From contig JAGVZC010000006.1 of the NCBI GenBank assembly GCA_018302885.1, forward strand, positions 1 through 26,950: 26,950 bases of DNA, in the 5' to 3' direction. The stretch's first letter is position 1, and the number at the start of each line of letters is the position of its first letter. Below the pieces are notes generated by a model. It was not told the DNA's origin. It saw only the letters and a program-made list of their open reading frames with translations, and did not search any database. Position numbers and translations under genes: made by a program. This document shows, piece after piece, positions 6,122 through 13,123 of this stretch. Source of the stretch: Candidatus Woesearchaeota archaeon (lineage in GTDB: Archaea; Nanobdellota; Nanobdellia; SCGC-AAA011-G17; GW2011-AR20).

Positions 6122-9100
6122 TTAACTGCACTTTGAATATCCACAATCAAAGCATGTTGGTTCAGTACAACCAGAAACAAAGCCTACATTGGAACTAAAA
6201 CACTTTGGACAATAAACTTTATCTCCATTCTCCGGAGTATCAACCAGTTTAGTCTGTTCCTTGTCATTAGATATATTCTCCAGCGTCTTTATTTTTCCGG
6301 TTTTTGTCAAATGTCTTCTCAATGCAACAGAAATTGCGTGGGGTATTGAATCTATTCTGTTCTTACCAAAACCATAAGGCTTTTCTGACTTTACTGAATT
6401 AAGATGTTTCAGTATTCTAACAGGATCCCCTCCAAGCCCGAAATATTTTGAAAGAACTATTGCCAATGCTGTTGTTAATCCTGAAATTTCTGTTCCTGCA
6501 GGAGAAAGATTAGCAAACACTTTTGTAGGGCCATCCTCATTGTAATTTATATGAAGATGTATCGGACCTTGACCTGTATTTATCTCCATATAATCAGCAA
6601 ATTCCGGAAGGTCTTTTTTCTTTTCTTTCTTTTTTCCAATATTTAATATCTGGAACTGCTTTGAACCATCCCTGTAAACTGTCACGCCTTTAGCTCCATT
6701 TTCATAAGCTAGCCGGTAAACCTCTTCAACCTCGCTCACAGTTGCTTCATTTTTCATGTTAACTGTTTTTGACACTGCATTGTTGACATATTTCTGAAAA
6801 GCACACTGCATAAAAATATGCTCTCTTGGAGTCAAATCATGGGAGGTCAGGAATCTTTTCTGGAAATTCTCAGGAATCTCCCTTAATCCAATCAAAGACT
6901 TGTGGTTGTCATTTATTTTTTGATATAATTCTTTCCTGTCCATATTAAAATAATTATTTTGTCTTGCAACTTTTTCAAACAAAGGATTTACCTCAAAGAA
7001 AGTATCTTTTTCTGCCGGCGTTTCTCCTCTTTTCAGCGCATCTATTCCAGCTGCATTGTATCTTATGTATACAATTGCAAAGAAAGGCTCTATTCCTGAA
7101 CCCTGCAATCCGGCTGTTATTGCTATCGTCCCTGTTGGTGCAATTGTTGTTCTTGCAGAATTTCTGGGATAAAATTCGTATCTGAAATTTCTTCCTTCCT
7201 TGTCATATATTGAATTCCTGAATGCCGGAAATACCCCCCTTTCTTCAGCTAATTTTTCAGAAGCTTCAAGACATTTATCATTGATGAATTTCATGATTTC
7301 TTCTCCTTTTCTTAATGCCTTTTCTGAATTGTAAGGAATATCCAACATTGCCAATGTTTCTGCCCAGCCCATAACCCCCAATCCAATTCTTCTCGTTAAT
7401 TTAGCCACATATTCTATTTCCTGTATTGGATAATTATTGACATCAATCACATTATCAAGAAAATGCGTTGAAGTGAAAATAATTTCTTTTAATTTACCAT
7501 AATCAATGTCTGACCAATCTTCATTTACAAATTTTGCAAGATTAATTGATCCCAAGTTACATGGTTCGTATGGCAATAGAGGCTGTTCACCGCAATCTAG
7601 AGATAACAGTCCATTAGTTATAAAACTTAGAGTTCTCGGTTCAGTTAAATCATAAACTCTTTTTTTACCAACAAAAATTATTTCATTTATTTTTTCCTCG
7701 AAGATATTTTTGTAAAGATTTTTTTTATAAAATAATTTTGTTTTATCTTTATGTCTATCACATAAAAATCCTATTAAATTCAAAAATTTAATTACACATA
7801 TTCTTGCTATATTTAATTCAAAGCATTTTCCATCATCTTTGTAAGTTTTATAATTTCCTTTTATATCAGTGTAACTAAAATTATTTCTTGGTTTTCTATG
7901 CCTATTATAAATTTTAGACTTTATTCCTAAATTTAATAAAATTAATTGGACTTGTTTTAGTAATTTCTCTGATTTTGAGGTTAATCTTACATAATAATGA
8001 CTTCCACTAAGACAACTTACAGTTCCATCTGCTGTAAATAATCCTTGCAGAAAACCTATGACAGATTCTTTAGGGGATGTAAAAATACTTTCTGGAACAA
8101 CTTTTTCTGCAGCTTTAGATGTTTTTACTCCTAAATTCTTAAAAAATTCTACAAAATATTTACTATGGTAAGATAAATGGTAAACTCCATTTTCTCTTTC
8201 TAATTCATTAATATTTCTTCCATAATAATTATTTATTATTGGTTTTAAATAATTCATAACCTCAATGTCTTTATTACCAAATGTAAATCCAACTCTGCAA
8301 TTTTTATCCTCTCTTAACCACCCATCTCCAACTAACCATCCAATTATCTGACCCAATTCCTTAGTCCATTTATTTGGTAAATTTAAAGAATATTTTATTC
8401 CATTCTTTCCTAAAAACTCATTTTTAACTTCAAAGGGTAAATCATAAATCTCATTGAATTTTCCTTCTCCTGCTTGAATAAATACTGTGTGTTTATTAGA
8501 ATTTAAATCATTTAGTTTTACCCAACCTTCATTTGTGAACAGTTTATGATCCCCAGTACACTCTAATTCATATCCTGAATTTGTTTTTAATTTATAAACA
8601 TCTTTAATACCTGTTGTAAAAGATTTAGTAATAATATCAAAATTAATTAATTCCTGAGATTGCTCCATCAGCATTACAATTCCATTCCTTTGTTTTATCT
8701 CTATTGGAATTCTTCTGTCCGTAGCAATTCTAATTCCTCCATCAGAATAATTTTCAACTAATTTTTCCATTCTTATCAATCCTTTCTCTGTTGATATTAA
8801 TGAATCTCCCGTTACACAGGGATTTGTTGACTCTATCTGACCAAGATGCGGCGTTGGATTACTGTCTGTGTTGTTCATTCTGTCAATAAAAATAATTCCA
8901 GGATCTCCTGTTTCCCATGCACCCTTAACTAATTTGTCCCAAACTTCCCTTGCGTTTAATTTTCCAACTGGTTTCTTGCCCTTTGGATTTATCAAATCAT
9001 AATCCTCGTTATTTTTTACTGCATACATAAATTTATCATCAACAGTCACTGAAACATTGAAATTCTCCATAACTCCTGGGGTCTTTTTCATATCTATAAA

Positions 9101-9808
9101 TCCAAGAATATCCGGATGAGTGTAATGCAATATTCCCATGTTAGCTCCACGACGCTGTCCTCCCTGCTTAACAACATCTGTGGACTTGTCAAAAATCTGC
9201 ATGAAAGTCAACGGACCTGATGCAATCCCTTTTGTTGATTTGACCTTGTCACCTAAAGGCCTTAAGTTTGAAAATGAAAAGCCTGTTCCTCCACCAGACT
9301 GATGAATCAATGCGGTATTTTTAACAGAACTGTAAATCTCATCTATCGAATCTCCAACAGGCAGAACATAACAAGCAGATAACTGCTGCAAGTCCCTTCC
9401 TGCATTCATCAAGGTAGGAGAATTTGGCAGGAATTCAAAACTAGATAACATTTTATAAAATTTCTCTTCTGTTTCTGAAATTAATTCATGATTCTTCATT
9501 GATATTTCATCCAGATTGCTTATGAATTTCTTAAAATTATTATGTATTTCATTATGGTTGATTATATTTTTATGAAGCAAGAAAAACCTGAATAATTTTT
9601 TGTTGAAATCATAGTCAATTCTTTCATACTGAACGCCCTTGAATATTTCAAGCTCTGAAACTTTTTTAGAGTAAAGAAGATCCGCCAGAGCAATATTATT
9701 ACATATTAATTTTAACCAGTGCTCTATAGTTGGTGAATCCTTTAGGTATTTATCCCTGATAACTTTTATCTGGTTTTCTGATAGTTTTAATTGTGTCAAT
9801 TGCTCCAT
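6122..9808 (-). CDS. nrdJ: Adenosylcobalamin-dependent ribonucleotide reductase (class II), intein-containing
   Basis: The 1228-residue precursor contains a 408-residue intein (residues 331-738), leaving an 820-residue mature enzyme that reduces ribonucleotides to deoxyribonucleotides using a B12-derived thiyl radical. Reductase landmarks are FLPNSPTLMNAG, LSACYVLPVGDS, the loop SGGGTGFSFSNLRP, the split catalytic motif ESTNP/CGEQ, EPCNLGSINL, and PRNSARTTIAPTGTIA. A TSCPD-type domain lies near the C-terminus (GTEISGLTTALA), followed by a terminal cysteine-rich tail (CPKC...CTEPTCFDCGYSKC) that probably carries redox-active cysteines. No N-terminal ATP-cone is evident. The gene starts one base after nrdR and ends one base before cobA. 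Intein removal is required for activity because it interrupts the thiyl-radical site. Confidence 0.96.
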   Translation of the reverse strand: MEQLTQLKLSENQIKVIRDKYLKDSPTIEHWLKLICNNIALADLLYSKKVSELEIFKGVQYERIDYDFNKKLFRFFLLHKNIINHNEIHNNFKKFISNLDEISMKNHELISETEEKFYKMLSSFEFLPNSPTLMNAGRDLQQLSACYVLPVGDSIDEIYSSVKNTALIHQSGGGTGFSFSNLRPLGDKVKSTKGIASGPLTFMQIFDKSTDVVKQGGQRRGANMGILHYTHPDILGFIDMKKTPGVMENFNVSVTVDDKFMYAVKNNEDYDLINPKGKKPVGKLNAREVWDKLVKGAWETGDPGIIFIDRMNNTDSNPTPHLGQIESTNPCVTGDSLISTEKGLIRMEKLVENYSDGGIRIATDRRIPIEIKQRNGIVMLMEQSQELINFDIITKSFTTGIKDVYKLKTNSGYELECTGDHKLFTNEGWVKLNDLNSNKHTVFIQAGEGKFNEIYDLPFEVKNEFLGKNGIKYSLNLPNKWTKELGQIIGWLVGDGWLREDKNCRVGFTFGNKDIEVMNYLKPIINNYYGRNINELERENGVYHLSYHSKYFVEFFKNLGVKTSKAAEKVVPESIFTSPKESVIGFLQGLFTADGTVSCLSGSHYYVRLTSKSEKLLKQVQLILLNLGIKSKIYNRHRKPRNNFSYTDIKGNYKTYKDDGKCFELNIARICVIKFLNLIGFLCDRHKDKTKLFYKKNLYKNIFEEKINEIIFVGKKRVYDLTEPRTLSFITNGLLSLDCGEQPLLPYEPCNLGSINLAKFVNEDWSDIDYGKLKEIIFTSTHFLDNVIDVNNYPIQEIEYVAKLTRRIGLGVMGWAETLAMLDIPYNSEKALRKGEEIMKFINDKCLEASEKLAEERGVFPAFRNSIYDKEGRNFRYEFYPRNSARTTIAPTGTIAITAGLQGSGIEPFFAIVYIRYNAAGIDALKRGETPAEKDTFFEVNPLFEKVARQNNYFNMDRKELYQKINDNHKSLIGLREIPENFQKRFLTSHDLTPREHIFMQCAFQKYVNNAVSKTVNMKNEATVSEVEEVYRLAYENGAKGVTVYRDGSKQFQILNIGKKKEKKKDLPEFADYMEINTGQGPIHLHINYNEDGPTKVFANLSPAGTEISGLTTALAIVLSKYFGLGGDPVRILKHLNSVKSEKPYGFGKNRIDSIPHAISVALRRHLTKTGKIKTLENISNDKEQTKLVDTPENGDKVYCPKCFSSNVGFVSGCTEPTCFDCGYSKCS
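7595..8818 (-). other. LAGLIDADG homing-endonuclease intein in NrdJ with atypical C-terminus
   Basis: The intein spans precursor residues C331 to D738. Block A is CVTGDSLI at its first residue, and block B is CTGDH with T418 and H421. The two dodecapeptides of a LAGLIDADG endonuclease are LGQIIGWLVGDG (485-496) and VIGFLQGLFTADG (583-595). Block F is RVYDLTEPRTLSF (718-729), and the junction reads NGLLSLD/CGEQ. The first extein residue is Cys739, which is also the radical cysteine of the NPCGE motif. Canonical inteins end in His-Asn and carry a block F histidine; here the end is Leu-Asp and block F has TLSF. Both histidines are missing. The N-terminal chemistry and the endonuclease motifs look intact. 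The region is visibly more AT-rich than the exteins, consistent with later acquisition. Confidence 0.93.
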
Positions 9809-9809
9809 T

Positions 9810-10241
9810 TTATTTTTTCAACACCTCCACCAAATCATCTATATCCCTAAAATCCTTGTAGACAGAAGCAAACCTTATGTAAGAAATATTATCCAAATCT
9901 TTTAGTTTTTTCATTACCTTATCACCTATTTTTTTTGATGGAATTTCATGTGATTTTAAATTCCTTAGCTCCTGTTCAATTTCATTTACAGTGTTTTCTA
10001 TCTTTTCTGTTTCTATTGGCCTTTTCTGCGTTGCTTTAATTATTCCAGTTTTCAGTTTTTCCCTGCTAAATTGCTCCCTTCTTCCGTCTTTTTTTATTAC
10101 AGTTAAATCAATTTCAACCCTTTCATATGTCGTAAATCTTTTTTCACACTTGAGGCATTCACGTCTCCTTCTTACCATATCTTCAGACTCTCTCGAGTCC
10201 AAGACTTTTGTTTCCGGATGTGAGCAGTAGGGGCATATCAC
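9810..10241 (-). CDS. nrdR: NrdR ribonucleotide reductase repressor
   Basis: The 143-residue protein has the NrdR layout. An N-terminal zinc ribbon has cysteines 3, 6, 29 and 32 (CPYC...CLKC), with the conserved VLDSRES and RRRR segments. An ATP-cone follows (about 46-136, VIKKDGRREQFSREKL and KRPIE). NrdR senses ATP/dATP through the cone and represses ribonucleotide reductase genes by binding pairs of NrdR boxes. The start is GTG, placing the first zinc cysteine at residue 3 as usual. It heads the nrdR-nrdJ-cobA operon, one base before nrdJ, and has two NrdR-box-like palindromes directly upstream. NrdR is chiefly a bacterial protein, so its presence in an archaeal genome points to old transfer or a restricted archaeal distribution. 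Confidence 0.95.
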   Translation of the reverse strand: MICPYCSHPETKVLDSRESEDMVRRRRECLKCEKRFTTYERVEIDLTVIKKDGRREQFSREKLKTGIIKATQKRPIETEKIENTVNEIEQELRNLKSHEIPSKKIGDKVMKKLKDLDNISYIRFASVYKDFRDIDDLVEVLKK

Positions 10242-10251
10242 TTTCGAGTTA

Positions 10252-10299
10252 ATACAATGGGTTGTATTTATTTTTTGTTAATCATACAAGATGTGGTAT
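10252..10299 (-). promoter_or_regulatory. Tandem NrdR-box-like palindromes
   Basis: Two 16-bp partial palindromes precede nrdR: ATACAATGGGTTGTAT (10252-10267; the 18 bases 10251-10268 have perfect 7-bp arms) and ATACAAGATGTGGTAT (10284-10299; 5 of 6 arm pairs). They share ATACAA at one end and GTAT at the other, and lie 32 bp apart centre to centre, about three helical turns, which is the known spacing of bacterial NrdR box pairs. The first agrees with the NrdR consensus (ACAC-W-ATAT-M-T-W-GTGT) at 11 of 16 positions. The upstream TATA box predicts a transcription start inside the second box, so binding should block initiation. Confidence 0.75.
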
Positions 10300-10315
10300 A
10301 TTTTTGCTGTTTTAG

Positions 10316-10323
10316 TATATAAA
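10316..10323 (-). promoter_or_regulatory. TATA box of the nrdR-nrdJ-cobA operon
   Basis: Read on the minus strand, the sequence TTTATATA is a near-ideal archaeal TATA box. The transcription start would fall about 25 bases downstream, near 10295, inside the upstream-most NrdR-box-like palindrome, leaving a leader of about 50 bases that contains the second palindrome. Confidence 0.6.
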
Positions 10324-10340
10324 GATTATTGTGATTTAAA

Positions 10341-11483
10341 TTATGTTTTAAAGAACTTGGGTAATTTTGCTCCTTTCTGCTCTTGATAATTTGAACCCCT
10401 TTCATTTCCATAAGGCACCGACACCCCTCCACAATTCCAATAAAATCTTAGATTACAAATTGATTGAGCATCTTTTATTCTGAATGGAACATCAAAAACT
10501 TTTATTTCAAGGGTTGGCTGATTTCCTTTTAACAAACTTTCCTCATTAGATTCACAACCAAATCCAGAATCAAAAAATCCAGCATAATGCGACCTGAATG
10601 AGCCTATCTGCAAATTTATTGCTATTATCTCAGCACAAACATCCTGTTGTGGAACAGAGATAAACTCTTTTCCAGGAATTAATATAAATTCGTCTTGGTT
10701 TACTATATACTCATCATCTTTTATTTTTATTATTTCAAAAAAATCCTCAGGATCATAATCCCTTCTTCTAATATCTATCTCAGTTGTATTCTTTTTAGAT
10801 TTATACACCAATGTTCCGCTGCTTAATTCTGAAGTCAATAATAAACCACCATTATTTATAGAAGGCACTTTCACTGGATTTCTCTTTGAATCATATAATA
10901 AAGAGAATCCATTAGATAATCTTGTTATATATAAATTATTCAATTGTTCAATATCCAAAACGGGTTTTCCATTAATAAATCTTATCTGATTTAAAGAATC
11001 CCCCTCTCTTAATCTTAGCGGAAAGGATAAAGGGGTTACTTCCAGATATAATTTTCCATTGTATCCTAATGGCAATTCATCAAAGAAAGGATTTCCTTCT
11101 GAAATTAATCTAACAAGAACATCTACTCTTCCTATTGAACTTTTTGGATTAGCATGAGCCCAAACATTATCTGGCAATTCTGTACATTCCCTTAAAGGAA
11201 TAAGATAAGTTATTCCTTTTTCCAAAACTCCCCCAGATTTACTTGATAAATTAAATTCATAAGCTGCATATTTTGATAATATATCCTCAATTTTTTCTTT
11301 TCTTGTTGGAGTAAAACTTGATCTTAATTTATAAGCATGAGAAGACAAAGTTAAATCCAAGGTATTTGGTTGAATCTGAGATTTATGATTTATTGATGAT
11401 GTTGATTTAATTTTTCCTGTATTTATCAAATCTGTAATTTGTTTATCTGTCAGTATACCAGGCTTTAAAATATCTGTTTCCAT
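10341..11483 (-). CDS. dcd: Two-domain dCTP deaminase / dUTPase-fold protein
   Basis: At 380 residues this matches the long form of dCTP deaminase, in which two dUTPase-like folds are joined, rather than the usual form of about 190 residues. The first half has the nucleotide-binding motif ANPKSSIGRVDVLVR (about 111-125). The second half has the AGFFDSGFG motif (about 302-310), the signature of the dUTPase/dCTP deaminase superfamily. The reaction is dCTP to dUTP, feeding dUMP to thymidylate synthase. Whether both halves are catalytic is not clear. It follows the dCMP deaminase gene by 3 bases and ends 100 bases before nrdR, closing the thymidylate operon. Long-form homologues are best known from bacteria. 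Confidence 0.85.
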   Translation of the reverse strand: METDILKPGILTDKQITDLINTGKIKSTSSINHKSQIQPNTLDLTLSSHAYKLRSSFTPTRKEKIEDILSKYAAYEFNLSSKSGGVLEKGITYLIPLRECTELPDNVWAHANPKSSIGRVDVLVRLISEGNPFFDELPLGYNGKLYLEVTPLSFPLRLREGDSLNQIRFINGKPVLDIEQLNNLYITRLSNGFSLLYDSKRNPVKVPSINNGGLLLTSELSSGTLVYKSKKNTTEIDIRRRDYDPEDFFEIIKIKDDEYIVNQDEFILIPGKEFISVPQQDVCAEIIAINLQIGSFRSHYAGFFDSGFGCESNEESLLKGNQPTLEIKVFDVPFRIKDAQSICNLRFYWNCGGVSVPYGNERGSNYQEQKGAKLPKFFKT

Positions 11484-11486
11484 TTT

Positions 11487-12530
11487 TTATTGATTCTTGT
11501 ATTGCTCAGTTGTCTTTTCTATTATTTCCAGCTTTATTCCTGCTTCCTTGAATATTTTTTTTGAATCTTCGCTTGCATGATAATCTCTAAGGCACACCAC
11601 CCTATTTATTCCTACATTAATAATCATCTTTGCACAAACATAACAGGGGGTCATTTTGCAATACAGTGTGGAGCCTTCAATGGAAATTCCATACCTTGCT
11701 GCAAGGCAAATAGCATTTTGTTCTGCATGTGCAGTCCTGACACAATGCTTTGATACTGAACCATCTTCATGTATTGTTGATTTCATCTGATGACCAACTT
11801 CATCACAATGTTCTATTCCAACAGGAGAACCAACATAACCTGTAGCTACTATTCTTTTGTTTTTTACTATAACACAACCAGCCCTCCCTCGATCACAGGT
11901 TCCCCTTGTACCAACAACATCACACAATTTAAGAAAATATTCATCCCATGAGGGTCTTATATAGTCTTTAACTTCTTTTTTTTCAAGGTCACCAACCAAC
12001 CTGTTTACTTTTTCCTTAAGTTTTTCAAGTGATGAATTGTTAATCAATTTAATTTTTGCAAGTTTTTCGCATACATTTAGTTGCTGCTTTGTCTCATCCT
12101 TTGAATTCTCCAGTTTTTCGTTCCTCATGAATTCCCTGAATGATTCTGCATCTTTTTCTCCTCTTTCTTTAATTCTATTTAGGAAACGTTTATATCTTGT
12201 TCTTACAGGAGAAATTATATTTACAAGATGAAAATTTTCTTTTGTTGATAATATTTCTATTTCCTTCGGATTTCTCACTGATGTTATAACATAATTTTTA
12301 TTGCCCTCTAATTTTTTAATTATTTTATCTGCCAAAGCAGAAGCCCCATATTTTTCCCTTAATTCATTTCCTAAACTGATCATATTCTCCCTTGTTATTT
12401 CCTTTCTTTTTTTCTTCAACTCTTCTCTTAAAATATCTGATAAAGAATAATGGATAAAACCTTTTTCTTGCAATATACTCGCAACAGTATCTTTTCCTGA
12501 TGCATATGAGCCTGTTATTCCTATTATCAT
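11487..12530 (-). CDS. P-loop kinase-like / dCMP deaminase fusion protein
   Basis: The first part (about residues 1-180 of 347) is a P-loop NTPase resembling nucleotide or dephospho-CoA kinases, with GITGSYASGKDT at the N-terminus. The second part (about 190-340) is a zinc-dependent dCMP deaminase, with WDEYFLKLC at its start, the HAE motif (TAHAEQNAI, H268, E270) and PCYVC (C296, C299). It converts dCMP to dUMP, the substrate of ThyX. Yeast DCD1 has a comparable N-terminal extension. I choose the ATG at 12530 because it forms an ATGA overlap with the preceding kinase stop and puts the P-loop close to the N-terminus; an ATG at 12545 would add five residues. Whether the kinase-like half is active or structural is unknown. 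Confidence 0.88.
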   Translation of the reverse strand: MIIGITGSYASGKDTVASILQEKGFIHYSLSDILREELKKKRKEITRENMISLGNELREKYGASALADKIIKKLEGNKNYVITSVRNPKEIEILSTKENFHLVNIISPVRTRYKRFLNRIKERGEKDAESFREFMRNEKLENSKDETKQQLNVCEKLAKIKLINNSSLEKLKEKVNRLVGDLEKKEVKDYIRPSWDEYFLKLCDVVGTRGTCDRGRAGCVIVKNKRIVATGYVGSPVGIEHCDEVGHQMKSTIHEDGSVSKHCVRTAHAEQNAICLAARYGISIEGSTLYCKMTPCYVCAKMIINVGINRVVCLRDYHASEDSKKIFKEAGIKLEIIEKTTEQYKNQ

Positions 12531-13123
12531 TTCATTAATCCCCATTCCTTTAAAATATTTAAGATATCTTTTGTTACTTTTTCTTTTTCCTGATTTGCAT
12601 TTATAACAGGAATTCCAAACTCTTCTGCTAATCTTAAATGAATTTCTCTACACTTTTTTGTTAAATTATAATTTGTTTCATACTTGTGGCTTTCTTCCCT
12701 ATGGTTAAACTGCTCACCATCAAACAAGATTCCAAAATCCTCTTCCATTAAAGAATTAGTTTTCTTTCTTAAAAAATTCTCATCAACACCTGTAGCAATA
12801 CCCCATGCAATTCCTGTCAAAGTATAATCCTCTGCTAAAACCCAAATTCCAGAATTTAGTGTTTCAAATAAAATTGGTTGATAATCAAACCTGTTTTGTA
12901 ATTGCAATTCCTGATGCTGGTGGGGGGTCAATTCTTTTGGATTTTCATTTCTTAAATAATCATTTATTTCAGAACCTGTTGGGTCTAGATTATAAATGGG
13001 ATATTTTATTCTGTGTACCCTTACAGAATTTTCAAGTGCAATCTGTCTTGAAATTATCCCTGATTGTGTTGTTTTGCCTAATATGTTTATTCCATAAAAT
13101 ACAATAAATTTACCTTCACTCAT
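12527..13123 (-). CDS. Thymidylate-kinase-like P-loop protein
   Basis: The 198-residue protein begins with a nucleotide kinase P-loop (FYGINILGKTTQ, residues 9-20) and has the size and layout of dTMP kinase, including a lid-like charged region near 120-150. The family's DR(Y/H) motif is replaced by AEDYTLTGIAWG (about residues 96-107), so the usual Arg is missing. It should phosphorylate dTMP to dTDP, and the operon context (after thyX and before dCMP and dCTP deaminases) strongly supports this, but the divergence leaves room for another deoxynucleotide kinase. It overlaps thyX and the following deaminase by 4 bases each (ATGA). Confidence 0.75.
   Translation of the reverse strand: MSEGKFIVFYGINILGKTTQSGIISRQIALENSVRVHRIKYPIYNLDPTGSEINDYLRNENPKELTPHQHQELQLQNRFDYQPILFETLNSGIWVLAEDYTLTGIAWGIATGVDENFLRKKTNSLMEEDFGILFDGEQFNHREESHKYETNYNLTKKCREIHLRLAEEFGIPVINANQEKEKVTKDILNILKEWGLMK

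Noticed and set aside
5608..6180. Longer start of cobA at 6180
   Set aside because: It would overlap nrdJ by 59 bases and put 20 extra residues before the P-loop; the ATG at 6120 fits the family and the operon spacing.
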